A DNA stretch of 64,000 nt from Streptomyces sp. L2 (GTDB lineage: Bacteria; Actinomycetota; Actinomycetes; Streptomycetales; Streptomycetaceae), in contig NZ_QBDT01000001.1 of the NCBI RefSeq assembly GCF_004124325.1, positions 5,332,001 to 5,396,000 on the forward strand. Reading direction: 5' to 3'. Position numbers and translations under genes: made by a program. The notes beneath the pieces are model-generated. The model worked only from the letters and a program-made list of their open reading frames with translations, did not search any database and had not been told where the DNA came from. How positions within the stretch are numbered: the first letter of the stretch is position 1; every line of letters begins with the position of its first letter. Positions 8,114 to 16,830 of the stretch are shown one piece after another.

Positions 8114-10741
8114 ACGGCCCGCGGCCGCCGCGTCGCACTCCTGTCCGCGCAGCGCCCGCGCCAGGTCGTCCCGGGCCTCCAGGACGAGCCGGCGCAGCGC
8201 CGGGGCCGCGTCCGCGTGGGCGGTCAGCCACGCGTCCGTCGCGTCCAGCGTCTCCCGCCGGTCCTGGAAGGAGGGGAACAGCCCCCGTACGACGTCCATG
8301 CCGATCTGGATCGAGCGCTCCTGCCAGATCCGCTCGATGACGGCGAAGTACTTCTCGGCGTACGGCGCGGTCAGCTCCCGCTGCGAGGGCTGGTCGAAGC
8401 CCGCGATGGTGGCCTCCACCAGGGCGTTGGACAGCGTGTCGGACTCCACGACCTGGGCCCAGGCCTGCGCCTTGACCGCGGCCGAGGGGCGCGCGGCCAG
8501 GCAGCGGACCTGGTGGCGCTTGCCGGACGCGGTGTCGTCGCGGGCGAGTTCGTCGGCGAGCACCCGCTCGTCCGCGATCCCGTGCGCGGTGAGCGGCTCC
8601 AGGAAAGCCCAGCGCAGCTCCTGGTCCACCTCCAGGCCGGGGATCGTCTCGGTGCCGTCCAGCAGGCCCTTCAGCAGGGCGAGCGCGGACTCGGTGCCGG
8701 CCGTGTGCGCGAAGAACCGGGCCCAGGCCAGCTGGTGCTCGCTGCCCGGTTCGGCCGCGCGCAGCTCCCGCAGCGCGCCCTCGGCGAGCAGCGCCCCGCC
8801 CGTGGCCCGCCCCTCGGGCGCCGTGTAGTGGAGGAGTGCGGACTCGGCCCACGCGTGCAGCATCTGGAGCACGCCGATCTCGGACTCGCGGCCCGCGAAC
8901 CGCAGGACCAGCGCGGTGAAGTCCCGGGCCGGCAGCAGCGCGTCCCGGGTCATGTTCCACAGCGCGGACCAGCACAGGGCGCGGGCGAGGGGGTCGGTCA
9001 GGGCGCCGAGGTGCTCGCGCAGGGTCGCGAGGGACGTCTCGTCGAAGCGGGTCTTGCAGTAGGTGAGGTCGTCGTCGTTGACCAGCACCAGCTCGGGCGC
9101 CTCGGCCCCGGCCAGGCCGTCGACGACGGTGCGCGGTCCCTCGACGTCCGCCTCCACGCGCGCGTACCGCTCCAGGTCCCCGACGGGGGTACGGCGGTAC
9201 AGGCCCACCGCCACCCGGTGCGGGCGCAGCTCGGGGTGTGACTCGGCGGCCTCCTGGAGGACCGCCAGCTCGGCGATCCTGCCGTCGGCGTCCAGCAGCA
9301 CCTGCGGGGTGAGGGAGTTGACGCCGGCCGTCTGCAGCCAGGAGCGGGACCACGCGGTCATGTCCCGGCCGCTGGTCTCGGCCAGCACCGACAGCAGGTC
9401 GCCGAGGCGCGTGTTGCCGTACGCGTGCCGCTTGAAGTAGCGGCGGGCGCCCTCCAGGAAGGCGTCCTGGCCGACGTAGGCGACCAGTTGCTTCAGTACG
9501 GAGGCGCCCTTGGCGTAGGTGATGCCGTCGAAGTTGAGCTTGGCGTCCTGCAGGTCGCGGATGTCCGCCGTGACGGGGTGCGTGGAGGGCAGCTGGTCCG
9601 CGCGGTATGCCCAGGCCTTGCGGCGGTTGGCGAAGGTGATCCAGGCGTTGCCGAAGCGGGTCGCGCCCACGTTGGCGAAGGTGCCCATGAAGTCCGCGAA
9701 GGACTCCTTCAGCCACAGGTCGTCCCACCACTCCATGGTGACGAGGTCGCCGAACCACATGTGCGCCATCTCGTGCAGGATCGTGTTGGCGCGGCCCTCG
9801 TACGACGCCTGCGTCACCTTGCCGCGGAAGATGTACTCCTCGCGGAAGGTCACCATGCCCGGGTTCTCCATCGCGCCCAGGTTGTACTCGGGCACGAACG
9901 CCTGGTCGTACTTGCCGAACGGGTACGGGTAGTCGAAGTGCTCGTGGAAGAAGTCCAGGCCCTGCTTGGTGATCAGGAAGACGTCGTCGGCGTCGAAGTG
10001 GGGGGCGAGCCCCTTGCGGCACATCGCGCCGAGCGGGATCTCCAGCTTGGTCCCGTCGTCCAGGACCCGCTCGTAGGAGTCGGTCACGTAGTGGTACGGG
10101 CCCGCGACCACGCAGGTGATGTACGTCGAGATGGGCTTGGTCTCCGCGAACCGCCACACACCGCCCGCCCGTCGCCCACCACCACCCTTCTGCGGAAGCG
10201 CTTCGCGCCCTTCTTGAATCAGTTCACCGGCGCCGTTGCTCCACGCGGTCCAGCCCTCCGGCGCCCGCACCTCGAAGCGGTAGGGGGCCTTGAGGTCGGG
10301 CTGCTCGAAGTTGGCGAAGACGCGGCGGGCGTCGGCCGGCTCGTACTGGGTGTAGAGGTAGACCTCTCCGTCCTCGGGGTCGACGAAGCGGTGCATGCCC
10401 TCACCGGTGCGGGAGTACGCGCACTGGGCGTCGACCGTCAGCTCGTTCTCGGCGGCCAGGTCCTCCAGCGTGATGCGGGAGCCGTCGAAGACCTGGCCGG
10501 GATCCAGGTCCCGGCCATTGAGTGTGACGGAGGTCACGGTTGGGGCGACGAGGTCGGCGAACGACGAGGCCCCCGGCTCGCCGCAGCGGAACCGGATCGT
10601 GGTCACCGACCGGAACGTGCGCGGCTCGCCCTGCCCCTCTCCGACGGCGGAGCGCAGGTCCAGGGACACCTCGTACCCGTCGACGGACAGCAGGGCGGCC
10701 CGCTCCCGGGCCTCGTCACGGGACAGATTCTCACCGGGCAC
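8111..10741 (-). CDS. pepN: Aminopeptidase N (M1 zinc metallopeptidase)
   Basis: 876 residues from the GTG at 10741, which has GGAG 7 nt upstream. A longer frame to 10870 exists but has no ribosome site. The exopeptidase motif GAMEN is at about residue 289. The zinc site HEMAHMWFGD...KESFA is at about 323-346, which is HExxH-x18-E. The C-terminal half is the helical ERAP1-like domain. It removes N-terminal amino acids from peptides in the cytoplasm. Length fits Streptomyces PepN. A short Gly/Arg-rich stretch (LPQKGGGGRRAGGV, about residue 180) looks like a surface insertion. The gene is divergent from the DsbA-family gene at 10879, and hairpins at 7961-8059 probably end its transcript. Confidence 0.96.
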   Translation of the reverse strand: MPGENLSRDEARERAALLSVDGYEVSLDLRSAVGEGQGEPRTFRSVTTIRFRCGEPGASSFADLVAPTVTSVTLNGRDLDPGQVFDGSRITLEDLAAENELTVDAQCAYSRTGEGMHRFVDPEDGEVYLYTQYEPADARRVFANFEQPDLKAPYRFEVRAPEGWTAWSNGAGELIQEGREALPQKGGGGRRAGGVWRFAETKPISTYITCVVAGPYHYVTDSYERVLDDGTKLEIPLGAMCRKGLAPHFDADDVFLITKQGLDFFHEHFDYPYPFGKYDQAFVPEYNLGAMENPGMVTFREEYIFRGKVTQASYEGRANTILHEMAHMWFGDLVTMEWWDDLWLKESFADFMGTFANVGATRFGNAWITFANRRKAWAYRADQLPSTHPVTADIRDLQDAKLNFDGITYAKGASVLKQLVAYVGQDAFLEGARRYFKRHAYGNTRLGDLLSVLAETSGRDMTAWSRSWLQTAGVNSLTPQVLLDADGRIAELAVLQEAAESHPELRPHRVAVGLYRRTPVGDLERYARVEADVEGPRTVVDGLAGAEAPELVLVNDDDLTYCKTRFDETSLATLREHLGALTDPLARALCWSALWNMTRDALLPARDFTALVLRFAGRESEIGVLQMLHAWAESALLHYTAPEGRATGGALLAEGALRELRAAEPGSEHQLAWARFFAHTAGTESALALLKGLLDGTETIPGLEVDQELRWAFLEPLTAHGIADERVLADELARDDTASGKRHQVRCLAARPSAAVKAQAWAQVVESDTLSNALVEATIAGFDQPSQRELTAPYAEKYFAVIERIWQERSIQIGMDVVRGLFPSFQDRRETLDATDAWLTAHADAAPALRRLVLEARDDLARALRGQECDAAAAGR

Positions 10742-10878
10742 GCGCGCACTCCTTCGTGATCGCTTCAGGGGCTGAACAGGACCGATCCTGCCATGCGCAC
10801 CTGACAGCGGGCACCAGGGAATGACGGCGGCCGCGGACAGGTTGAACGCTGCACAGACCTTTCCCGGCAAGGAGAAGC

Positions 10879-11541
10879 ATGTCCGAGACCGCGACCACGC
10901 CCGGCAAGACCCCCGTGGACTTCTGGTTCGACCCGCTGTGCCCGTGGGCCTGGATGACCTCCCGCTGGGTCCTGGAGGTGGAGAAGGTCCGCGACATCGA
11001 GGTCCGCTGGCACATCATGAGCCTCGCCGTCCTCAACGAGGACAAACTGGACGAGCTGCCCGAGTCCTACCGGGAGATGCTCGCCACCAAGGCCTGGCAG
11101 CCGGTCCGCGTGGTCACCGCCGCCTGGCAGCGGCACGGCGAGGACGTCCTCGGCCCCCTCTACACCGCCCTCGGCGCCCGCATCCACAACAACGGCGAGG
11201 GCCCCACCCTGGACGCCATCGCCGGCGCCCTCGCGGACGTCGGCCTGCCCGCCGAACTGATCGACTACGCCGAGCAGAAGGACTTCGACTACGACGCCGA
11301 GCTGCGCGCCTCCCACAAGGAGGGCATCGACAAGGTCGGCCAGGAGGTCGGCACCCCGGTCATCGCGGTCCCCGGCGACGACGGCGAGCAGATCGCCTTC
11401 TTCGGCCCGGTCGTCACCCCCGCCCCCAAGGGCGAGGAAGCGGCCCGCCTCTGGGACGGCACCCTCGCCGTCGCCTCGGTCCCCGGCTTCTACGAGATCA
11501 AGCGCACCCGCACCAAGGGCCCGGACTTCAGCAATCTGTGA
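10879..11541 (+). CDS. DsbA-family protein of the mycothiol-dependent Rv2466c type
   Basis: A 220-residue thioredoxin-fold protein. FWFDPLCPWAWMTSRW at residues 15-30 holds the active-site region. In Mycobacterium tuberculosis Rv2466c this is CPWC and works with mycothiol as a nitroreductase. Here the second cysteine is alanine (CPWA), which points to a monothiol mechanism with mycothiol resolving the mixed disulfide; that is inference. GTPVIAVP near residue 155 is the cis-Pro loop. No signal peptide is present, so it acts in the cytosol. AAGGAGAAGC precedes the ATG. A perfect terminator follows at 11571. Confidence 0.85.
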   Translation: MSETATTPGKTPVDFWFDPLCPWAWMTSRWVLEVEKVRDIEVRWHIMSLAVLNEDKLDELPESYREMLATKAWQPVRVVTAAWQRHGEDVLGPLYTALGARIHNNGEGPTLDAIAGALADVGLPAELIDYAEQKDFDYDAELRASHKEGIDKVGQEVGTPVIAVPGDDGEQIAFFGPVVTPAPKGEEAARLWDGTLAVASVPGFYEIKRTRTKGPDFSNL

Positions 11542-11570
11542 CCCACCGCCGGCCGGCGCATGCCACGAAA

Positions 11571-11603
11571 GGGCCCCCGCGAGTCATGTCCTCGCGGGGG
11601 CCC
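11571..11603 (+). terminator. Rho-independent terminator
   Basis: GGGCCCCCGCGAG (11571-11583) pairs with CTCGCGGGGGCCC (11591-11603) around a 7-nt loop, followed by TCTTTC. It ends the DsbA-family gene and may also insulate the convergent superoxide dismutase gene. Confidence 0.85.
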
Positions 11604-11678
11604 TCTTTCATCCGCCTGCCCGCGTGAAGGGTGAGAAGACGATCACGAGGCAGGACGTGCGGGGCGGCTCGGGCGGGT

Positions 11679-12320
11679 TCAGGGGGCGAGCAGCAGTACG
11701 TCCGCGCGGGACTTCGCGGCCTCGTAACGGCGGGCCACGTCCTGCCAGTTCACGACCTGCCACATCGCCTCGATGAAGTCCACCTTCTGGTTCCGGTACT
11801 GGAGGTAGAAGGCGTGCTCCCAGGCGTCGAAGACCAGGACCGGCGTCGATCCCTGGCCGACGTTGCCCTGGTGGTCGTAGACCTGCTCCACGATCAGCCG
11901 GCCGCTCAGCGGCTCGTACGCGAGGACGCCCCAGCCGGAGCCCTGGGTGGTCGCCGCCGCCTTGGACAGCTGGGCCTTGAAGCCCGCGAAGGAGCCGAAG
12001 GACTCGGTGATGGCGTCCGCCAGGTCGCCCACGCCGTCGGCCGCGAGGGGCTCACCGCCGCCGTCGCCGGTCATGTTGTGCCAGTAGACCGAGTGCAGGA
12101 TGTGCCCGGAGAGGTGGAACGCCAGGTTCTTCTCCAGGCCGTTGACCGAGCCCCACTGCTCCTTGTCCCGCGCCTCGGCGAGCTGCTCCAGCGTGTCGTT
12201 GGCGCCCTTGACGTAGGCCGCGTGGTGCTTGTCGTGGTGCAGCTCGATGATCTCGGGGCTGATCACCGGCGCCAGCGCGGAGTAGTCGTAGGGCAGGTCG
12301 GGCAGCGTGTAGACGGGCAT
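11679..12320 (-). CDS. sodF: Superoxide dismutase, Fe/Mn family (SodF-type)
   Basis: 213 residues from the ATG at 12320, which is preceded by GGAGGGG. A longer frame to 12512 exists but the protein clearly starts at [18 protein letters not shown], the canonical Fe/Mn-SOD N-terminus. The four metal ligands can be seen: the histidine in [12 protein letters not shown], the histidine in [14 protein letters not shown], and the Asp and His of [17 protein letters not shown]. It converts superoxide to oxygen and hydrogen peroxide in the cytoplasm. In Streptomyces the iron enzyme is repressed by the nickel regulator Nur when the nickel enzyme SodN is available. A matching Nur-like site lies 24-40 nt upstream here. 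Confidence 0.95.
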   Translation of the reverse strand: MPVYTLPDLPYDYSALAPVISPEIIELHHDKHHAAYVKGANDTLEQLAEARDKEQWGSVNGLEKNLAFHLSGHILHSVYWHNMTGDGGGEPLAADGVGDLADAITESFGSFAGFKAQLSKAAATTQGSGWGVLAYEPLSGRLIVEQVYDHQGNVGQGSTPVLVFDAWEHAFYLQYRNQKVDFIEAMWQVVNWQDVARRYEAAKSRADVLLLAP

Positions 12321-12343
12321 GCGGGTCCCCTCCGAACCTCTTA

Positions 12344-12360
12344 TTGCACATAGGTTGCAG
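12344..12360 (-). promoter_or_regulatory. Candidate Nur box upstream of sodF
   Basis: TTGCAC-ATAGG-TTGCAG at 12344-12360 fits the published Nur pattern tTGCaa-n5-ttGCAA, read here on the plus strand. The spacing is exactly 5 nt. Position between sodF and its upstream region fits Ni-dependent repression. Confidence 0.65.
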
Positions 12361-12679
12361 CAACGAAAGACTAGCAACAATGCTGCGGGCCGGGGCAACG
12401 TCATGCGGACGGTGAGAATCCGGTCACCGGCCGCGGGAACGGACGGGACTTCTGACGGCCCTTTGGTGGAACCCGACAGACAGGTTGTCAGGCCCGGTGT
12501 AGTGGGCGGCACTTCACCTCAGTGATCAGTGTCACGCCGTACCGGGTGTCCTCTGCATCTTTTGTGTGAAGCCCACCAAGTCCCCGTTCCCCGCTTTGTC
12601 GAGCGCTGACGGTGATCGGCTCCAGGCCCCCGGGATAGCGTCGCGGTGTTCCCACCTGCCCTCACCCCACGGAGTCCCC

Positions 12680-13261
12680 ATGAGCACCGCCACCGCAGGC
12701 GTCCGACCCGGCGCCGTCCTCGCCGACCTGCTGCCCACGTCCCGCGTGCGCGACGTCGCTCTCGTGCTGGGCGGCGCCGTGCTCACCGGTCTCGCGGCCC
12801 AGCTCTCCATCCACGTGCCGGGCACCCCGGTGCCGGTGACCGGGCAGACCTTCGCCGCGCTGCTCGTCGGCACCGCGCTCGGCGTCCGCCGCGGCCTGCT
12901 CTCCCTCGCCCTGTACGCGCTCGTCGGCGTGGCCGGCGTGCCGTGGTTCGCGGACGGCGGCTCCGGCGCGGGCGCCGTCTCCTTCGGCTACGTCCTCGGC
13001 ATGGTGCTCGCCTCCGCCGTCGTCGGCGCCCTCGCCCGGCGCGGCGCCGACCGCTCCCCGCTGCGGATGGCCGGCACGATGATCCTGGGCGAGGCCGTCA
13101 TCTACGCCGTCGGCGTGCCCTACCTGGCCGTCACCGCCCACATGACCGCGTCCGCCGCGATCGCGGCCGGCCTCACCCCGTTCCTCATCGGCGACGCCAT
13201 CAAGGCCGCCCTGGCGACGGGTCTCCTGCCCACCGCCTGGAAGCTGGCCGACAAGCGCTGA
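12680..13261 (+). CDS. bioY: BioY biotin transporter, S component
   Basis: 193 residues from the ATG at 12680 (GGAG 6 nt upstream). The sequence has about six hydrophobic segments. It carries the BioY signatures LSIHVPGTPVPVTGQTFAAL near residues 35-55, RGLLSLALYALVGVAGVPWF and GYVLGMVLAS, and IAAGLTPFLIGDAIKAALA near the end. It binds and imports biotin, alone or with an ECF energising module; no EcfA or EcfT gene is in this window. In frame with this CDS the open frame extends to 12566, but the family start and ribosome site agree on 12680. A bidirectional terminator follows. Confidence 0.93.
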   Translation: MSTATAGVRPGAVLADLLPTSRVRDVALVLGGAVLTGLAAQLSIHVPGTPVPVTGQTFAALLVGTALGVRRGLLSLALYALVGVAGVPWFADGGSGAGAVSFGYVLGMVLASAVVGALARRGADRSPLRMAGTMILGEAVIYAVGVPYLAVTAHMTASAAIAAGLTPFLIGDAIKAALATGLLPTAWKLADKR

Positions 13262-13290
13262 GGCGGCGGTTCACGCGGTCGTTCATGTAC

Positions 13291-13325
13291 GAGAGGCTCG
13301 CCGGGCGTTCCCCGGCGAGCCTCTC
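13291..13325. terminator. Bidirectional terminator between bioY and permease genes
   Basis: GAGAGGCTCGCCGGG (13291-13305) pairs with CCCGGCGAGCCTCTC (13311-13325) around a 5-nt loop. It separates convergent genes. Confidence 0.85.
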
Positions 13326-13344
13326 GCGTGTCCGACGGGTGGGT

Positions 13345-14781
13345 TCAGCCGGTGGTGACCTTCTCGGCCGGCCGGTCCGTCTCGACGGCTTGAGTGGTCC
13401 GCGCACGGCGGGACTCGACGGTCTGCTTCACCACCGCGACGACCAGCACGACCGCCGCCACGCCCAGCGACAGCAGTACGGTCGTACGGCCGCTGCTCGC
13501 GCCCTTGGTGTCGGTCAGCATGTAGCCCAGGACGAACACGATCAGCGCGGCCGCCGCCCAGGTCAGATACGGGTACAGCCACATCCTCACGACGAGCTTC
13601 TCCGGCGACTCGCGCTGGATGATCCGGCGCATCCGCAGCTGCGAGAAGCAGATGACCAGCCACACGAACAGGGCCACCGCGCCACTGGAGTTGAGCAGGA
13701 AGAGGAACACCGAGTCCGGGTAGCGGTAGTTGAAGAACACCGCGACGAACCCGAAGGCCACCGAGGAGAGGATCGCGGTCATCGGCACGCCACGGGCCGT
13801 GGTCCGCGCGAACGCCTTCGGCGCGTCGCCGCGCTCACCGAGCGAGAACGCCATCCGGGAGGCCGTGTAGAGGCCCGAGTTGAGGCAGGACAGCACCGAG
13901 GTCAGCACGATGAAGTTCATGATCTGACCGGCGTGCGGGATGCCGAGCGACTCCAGCGCGGCGACGTACGAGCCGTCCTTCTGGATGGCGGGGGAGTTCC
14001 ACGGCAGCAGCGAGACCACGACGAGGATCGAGCCGAGGTAGAAGACCGCGATACGCCAGATGATGCTGTTGGTGGACTTGGTGACCGCGCGCTGCGGGTC
14101 CTCGGACTCGCCGGCCGCCAGCGTGGCGATCTCGCTGCCCATGAAGGAGAACACGACCAGCAGCACACCGGAGAGGACGGCGCCGGGGCCGTTCGGCAGG
14201 AAGCCGCCGTGCGAGGTCAGGTTGGAGAAGGACGCCGTGTCGGTGTGCGCGCCAGGCAGCACGCCGAAGATCGCCAGCACGCCGACGGCGATGAACGCGC
14301 CGATCGCGACGACCTTGATCCCGGCGAACCAGAACTCGAACTCGCCGTAGGAGCCGACGGAGACCAGGTTGGTGACCGTCAGCACGGCCATCACGATCAG
14401 CGCCCAGCCCCACTGGGGGACGGCGGGTATCCAGCCCTCCAGGATCTTCGCGCCGGCGCTCGCCTCGACGGCGAGGACGACGACCCAGAAGAACCAGTAG
14501 AGCCAGCCGATGGAGAAGCCGGCCCAGCGGCCCAGCGCGCGGTCGGCGTGCGCGGAGAAGGAGCCGGAGGTCGGGTTGGCGGCGGACATCTCGCCGAGCA
14601 TCCGCATCACGAGGACGACGAGGGTGCCGACGAGGGCGTACGACACGAGGATGCCGGGGCCGGCGGTGGCGATGCCGGAGCTGGAGCCGACGAAGAGGCC
14701 GGCGCCGATCACGCCGCCGATGGCGATCATCGTGAGGTGGCGGTTCTTGAGTCCTGCCTGAAGTCCGGAACCAGGGGTCAT
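13345..14781 (-). CDS. APC-family amino acid permease (GabP/AnsP-like)
   Basis: 478 residues with about 12 predicted membrane segments. The N-terminal GLKNRHLTMIAIGGVIGAGL is the APC signature, with the glycine-rich unwound helix 1. GEMSAANPTSGSFSAHADRALG and the ESEDPQRAVTKSTNSIIWR loop also match the amino acid transporter (AAT) subfamily that includes GABA, asparagine and aromatic amino acid permeases. Substrate cannot be assigned. It acts in the cytoplasmic membrane as a proton symporter (family knowledge). AAAGGAAAT precedes the ATG at 14781. It is divergent from rpiB. Confidence 0.93.
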   Translation of the reverse strand: MTPGSGLQAGLKNRHLTMIAIGGVIGAGLFVGSSSGIATAGPGILVSYALVGTLVVLVMRMLGEMSAANPTSGSFSAHADRALGRWAGFSIGWLYWFFWVVVLAVEASAGAKILEGWIPAVPQWGWALIVMAVLTVTNLVSVGSYGEFEFWFAGIKVVAIGAFIAVGVLAIFGVLPGAHTDTASFSNLTSHGGFLPNGPGAVLSGVLLVVFSFMGSEIATLAAGESEDPQRAVTKSTNSIIWRIAVFYLGSILVVVSLLPWNSPAIQKDGSYVAALESLGIPHAGQIMNFIVLTSVLSCLNSGLYTASRMAFSLGERGDAPKAFARTTARGVPMTAILSSVAFGFVAVFFNYRYPDSVFLFLLNSSGAVALFVWLVICFSQLRMRRIIQRESPEKLVVRMWLYPYLTWAAAALIVFVLGYMLTDTKGASSGRTTVLLSLGVAAVVLVVAVVKQTVESRRARTTQAVETDRPAEKVTTG

Positions 14782-15028
14782 GGACGGATTTCCTTTGCGC
14801 CTGGAGGAGCGTTTCCCGTACGAGCGGGGGTGCCGTGGTGGGGCGGTGTACGGGGTCTCGCACGAGCGGTGTACGAGGCGGCCCAGTGAATCTGAGGCGA
14901 ACGAATTCGGGAACCTTTGAATCCAGATCGTTACTTGAGGTTTCCTTGAGGTTCCATGGTTTTTATGGTGTTCTCCCTGCTCGGCACCCGAAGCTGCCGC
15001 CTGGATGGGGGCGTGTCACACTCGTCCC

Positions 15029-15514
15029 ATGCGCGTGTACCTCGGCTCCGACCATGCGGGCTACGAACTCAAGAACCACCTCGTCGAATGGCTGAAGTCG
15101 GCGGGGCACGAGCCCATCGACTGCGGGCCCCACATCTACGACGCCCAGGACGACTACCCGCCCTTCTGCCTCCGTGCGGCGGAGCGGGCGGCGGCGGACT
15201 CCGACGCCCTCGGCATCGTGATCGGCGGCTCCGGGAACGGGGAGCAGATCGCCGCGAACAAGGTGAAGGGTGTGCGCGCGGCGCTGGCCTGGAGCGAGGA
15301 GACGGCGGCGCTGGGACGGCAGCACAACAACGCCAACGTGGTGGCGGTGGGGGCGCGGATGCACAGCGAGGAGGAGGCGACCAAGTTCGTCGAGGTCTTC
15401 CTCAACACGCCGTTCTCCGGCGACGAGCGGCACATCCGCCGCATCGACATGCTGTCGTCCTACGAGACCACGGGCACCCTTCCCCCGATCCCCCCGCACC
15501 ACCCCCAGCAGTAA
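15029..15514 (+). CDS. rpiB: Ribose-5-phosphate isomerase B, Glu-type
   Basis: 161 residues from MRVYLGSDHAG. An in-frame ATG at 15005 would add 8 residues unlike the family. It interconverts ribose-5-phosphate and ribulose-5-phosphate in the pentose phosphate pathway. SDHAG near residue 7 and GRQHNNANVV near 97 are substrate-binding motifs. The catalytic-base segment is GGSGNGEQIAANKV with glutamate at about residue 72. E. coli-type RpiB has a cysteine here (CGTGIG); the mycobacterial enzyme uses Glu75 as base, and this enzyme matches that type. The Pro-rich tail (PPIPPHHPQQ) is not conserved. No strong ribosome site precedes the ATG. Downstream lies the inverted-repeat element at 15539. Confidence 0.93.
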   Translation: MRVYLGSDHAGYELKNHLVEWLKSAGHEPIDCGPHIYDAQDDYPPFCLRAAERAAADSDALGIVIGGSGNGEQIAANKVKGVRAALAWSEETAALGRQHNNANVVAVGARMHSEEEATKFVEVFLNTPFSGDERHIRRIDMLSSYETTGTLPPIPPHHPQQ

Positions 15515-15538
15515 CCCTCCGGGGGTTCGGCCCCTTCG

Positions 15539-15956
15539 CCCACCCACCCACCCGACTCGGTCGGCCGAGAGGCGCCCCAACCCCCCTTCACCCCGCCGTG
15601 GGCCGGGTGACGTGGGATGTGGGCTTCGGCCTCCGGCCGGGTGAGGTGAGGCGGGGGCGTGACCCGCACGCCGAACCGGGTGAGACGCGCGCTCGGGCCC
15701 CAGCCACCCGGCCCAGCCAGTTCCCCGGCCTTCCGGCCTTCCGGCCCTGGCCCCGGCCTTCCGGCCCTGGTCCCGGCCTTCCGGCCCTGGTCCCGGCCTT
15801 CCGGCCCCGGCCTCGCGTCGACTCTGTCCCGGATGAGAGTGTGGGCTTGGCCCGCCGACCCGCCGACCCGCCGACCCGCCGGCCCGCCGAGTAGGCGGGG
15901 GGTACCTGTGTTGGGGCGGTGCCTTTGTGGCCTACCGAGTCGGGTGGGTGGGTGGG
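15539..15956. repeat. GC-rich element bounded by a 23-bp perfect inverted repeat
   Basis: The left arm at 15539-15561 (begins CCCACCCACCCACCCGACT) is the exact reverse complement of 15934-15956. Past the perfect arms, similarity continues imperfectly for about 20 more bases inward (GGCC...AGGC...CCCAAC on both sides). The 418-bp interval holds only low-complexity GC-rich repeats, no credible gene, and lies between rpiB and the Nei-like gene. It looks like a non-autonomous mobile or decayed element (MITE-like). No clear target duplication is visible. Confidence 0.6.
15741..15812. repeat. 20-bp tandem repeat inside the GC-rich element
   Basis: The unit CCGGCCCTGGYCCCGGCCTT is present at 15741-15760, 15761-15780 and 15781-15800, with a partial fourth copy. 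A run of CCGACCCG units follows at about 15857-15885. Open frames crossing it are artefacts of this composition. Confidence 0.8.
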
Positions 15957-15986
15957 AAAATACTGGTTGGAAAGGGGAACCTCGTC

Positions 15987-16808
15987 TTGCCGGAAGGGCA
16001 CACCATCCATCGGTTGGCTCAGGACTACGCCGACTGCTTCCAGAACACCGCCCCCGCGGTCAGCAGCCCGCAGGGCAAGTTCTCCGACGCCGCCGACCTC
16101 CTCACCGGCACCCCCCTCACCGCCACCGAGGCCCACGGCAAACACCTCTTCCTCCGGTTCCGCGAGGACCACTGGGTCCACATCCACCTCGGCCTCTTCG
16201 GCAAGGTCACCTTCGGCCCCACCCCCGCGCCCCCGCCGACGGACACCGTCCGGCTCCGCCTCGCGAACGACACCGCGTACACCGACCTCCGCGGCCCCAC
16301 CGCCTGCGCCCTGATCACGCCCGCCGAGAAGCAGGCGATACACGACCGCCTCGGCCCCGACCCGCTGCGCGAGGACGCCGACCCGGCGGCCGCGTACCGG
16401 CGCGTCTCCCGCAGCCGTACGACCATCGCCGCCCTGCTGATGGACCAGAAGGTCATCGCCGGCGTCGGCAACGTCTACCGCGCCGAGGTCCTGTTCCGGC
16501 ACCGCATCGACCCGTACCGCCCCGGCCGGGACATCACCCCGGCCGAGTGGGACACCGTATGGGCCGACCTCGTCGCCCTGATGCGCGAGGGCGTCCGCCA
16601 CAACCGCATCGACACCGTCCGCCCCGAGCACACCCCCGAGGCGATGGGCCGCCCGCCGCGCGTGGACGACCACGGCGGCGAGGTGTACGTCTACCGCCGC
16701 GCGAACCAGCCCTGCCACCTCTGCGGCACCGGGATCCGCACGGCGGACCTCGCCGCCCGCAACCTCTTCTGGTGCCCGGCCTGCCAGAAACCCTCGGGGT
16801 CCGTCTAG
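15987..16808 (+). CDS. Fpg/Nei-family DNA glycosylase-lyase, TTG start
   Basis: 273 residues. In this family the N-terminal proline left after Met removal is the catalytic nucleophile, followed by Glu, so the start codon must directly precede PEGHTIHR. That codon is TTG at 15987, with AAAGGGGAA about 8 nt upstream; the longer frame from 15927 cannot be the enzyme. Other features are the HGKHLFLRF beta-strand, the H2TH region VIAGVGNVYRAEVLF, and a C-terminal zinc finger CHLC...CPAC at about 243-266. It excises oxidised bases and nicks at the abasic site. PEGHTIHR places it with actinobacterial Nei-like rather than Fpg enzymes. Its promoter may lie in the repeat element just upstream. Confidence 0.93.
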   Translation: MPEGHTIHRLAQDYADCFQNTAPAVSSPQGKFSDAADLLTGTPLTATEAHGKHLFLRFREDHWVHIHLGLFGKVTFGPTPAPPPTDTVRLRLANDTAYTDLRGPTACALITPAEKQAIHDRLGPDPLREDADPAAAYRRVSRSRTTIAALLMDQKVIAGVGNVYRAEVLFRHRIDPYRPGRDITPAEWDTVWADLVALMREGVRHNRIDTVRPEHTPEAMGRPPRVDDHGGEVYVYRRANQPCHLCGTGIRTADLAARNLFWCPACQKPSGSV

Positions 16809-16830
16809 GTCGTCCGTCCAGGGCGTCCGT

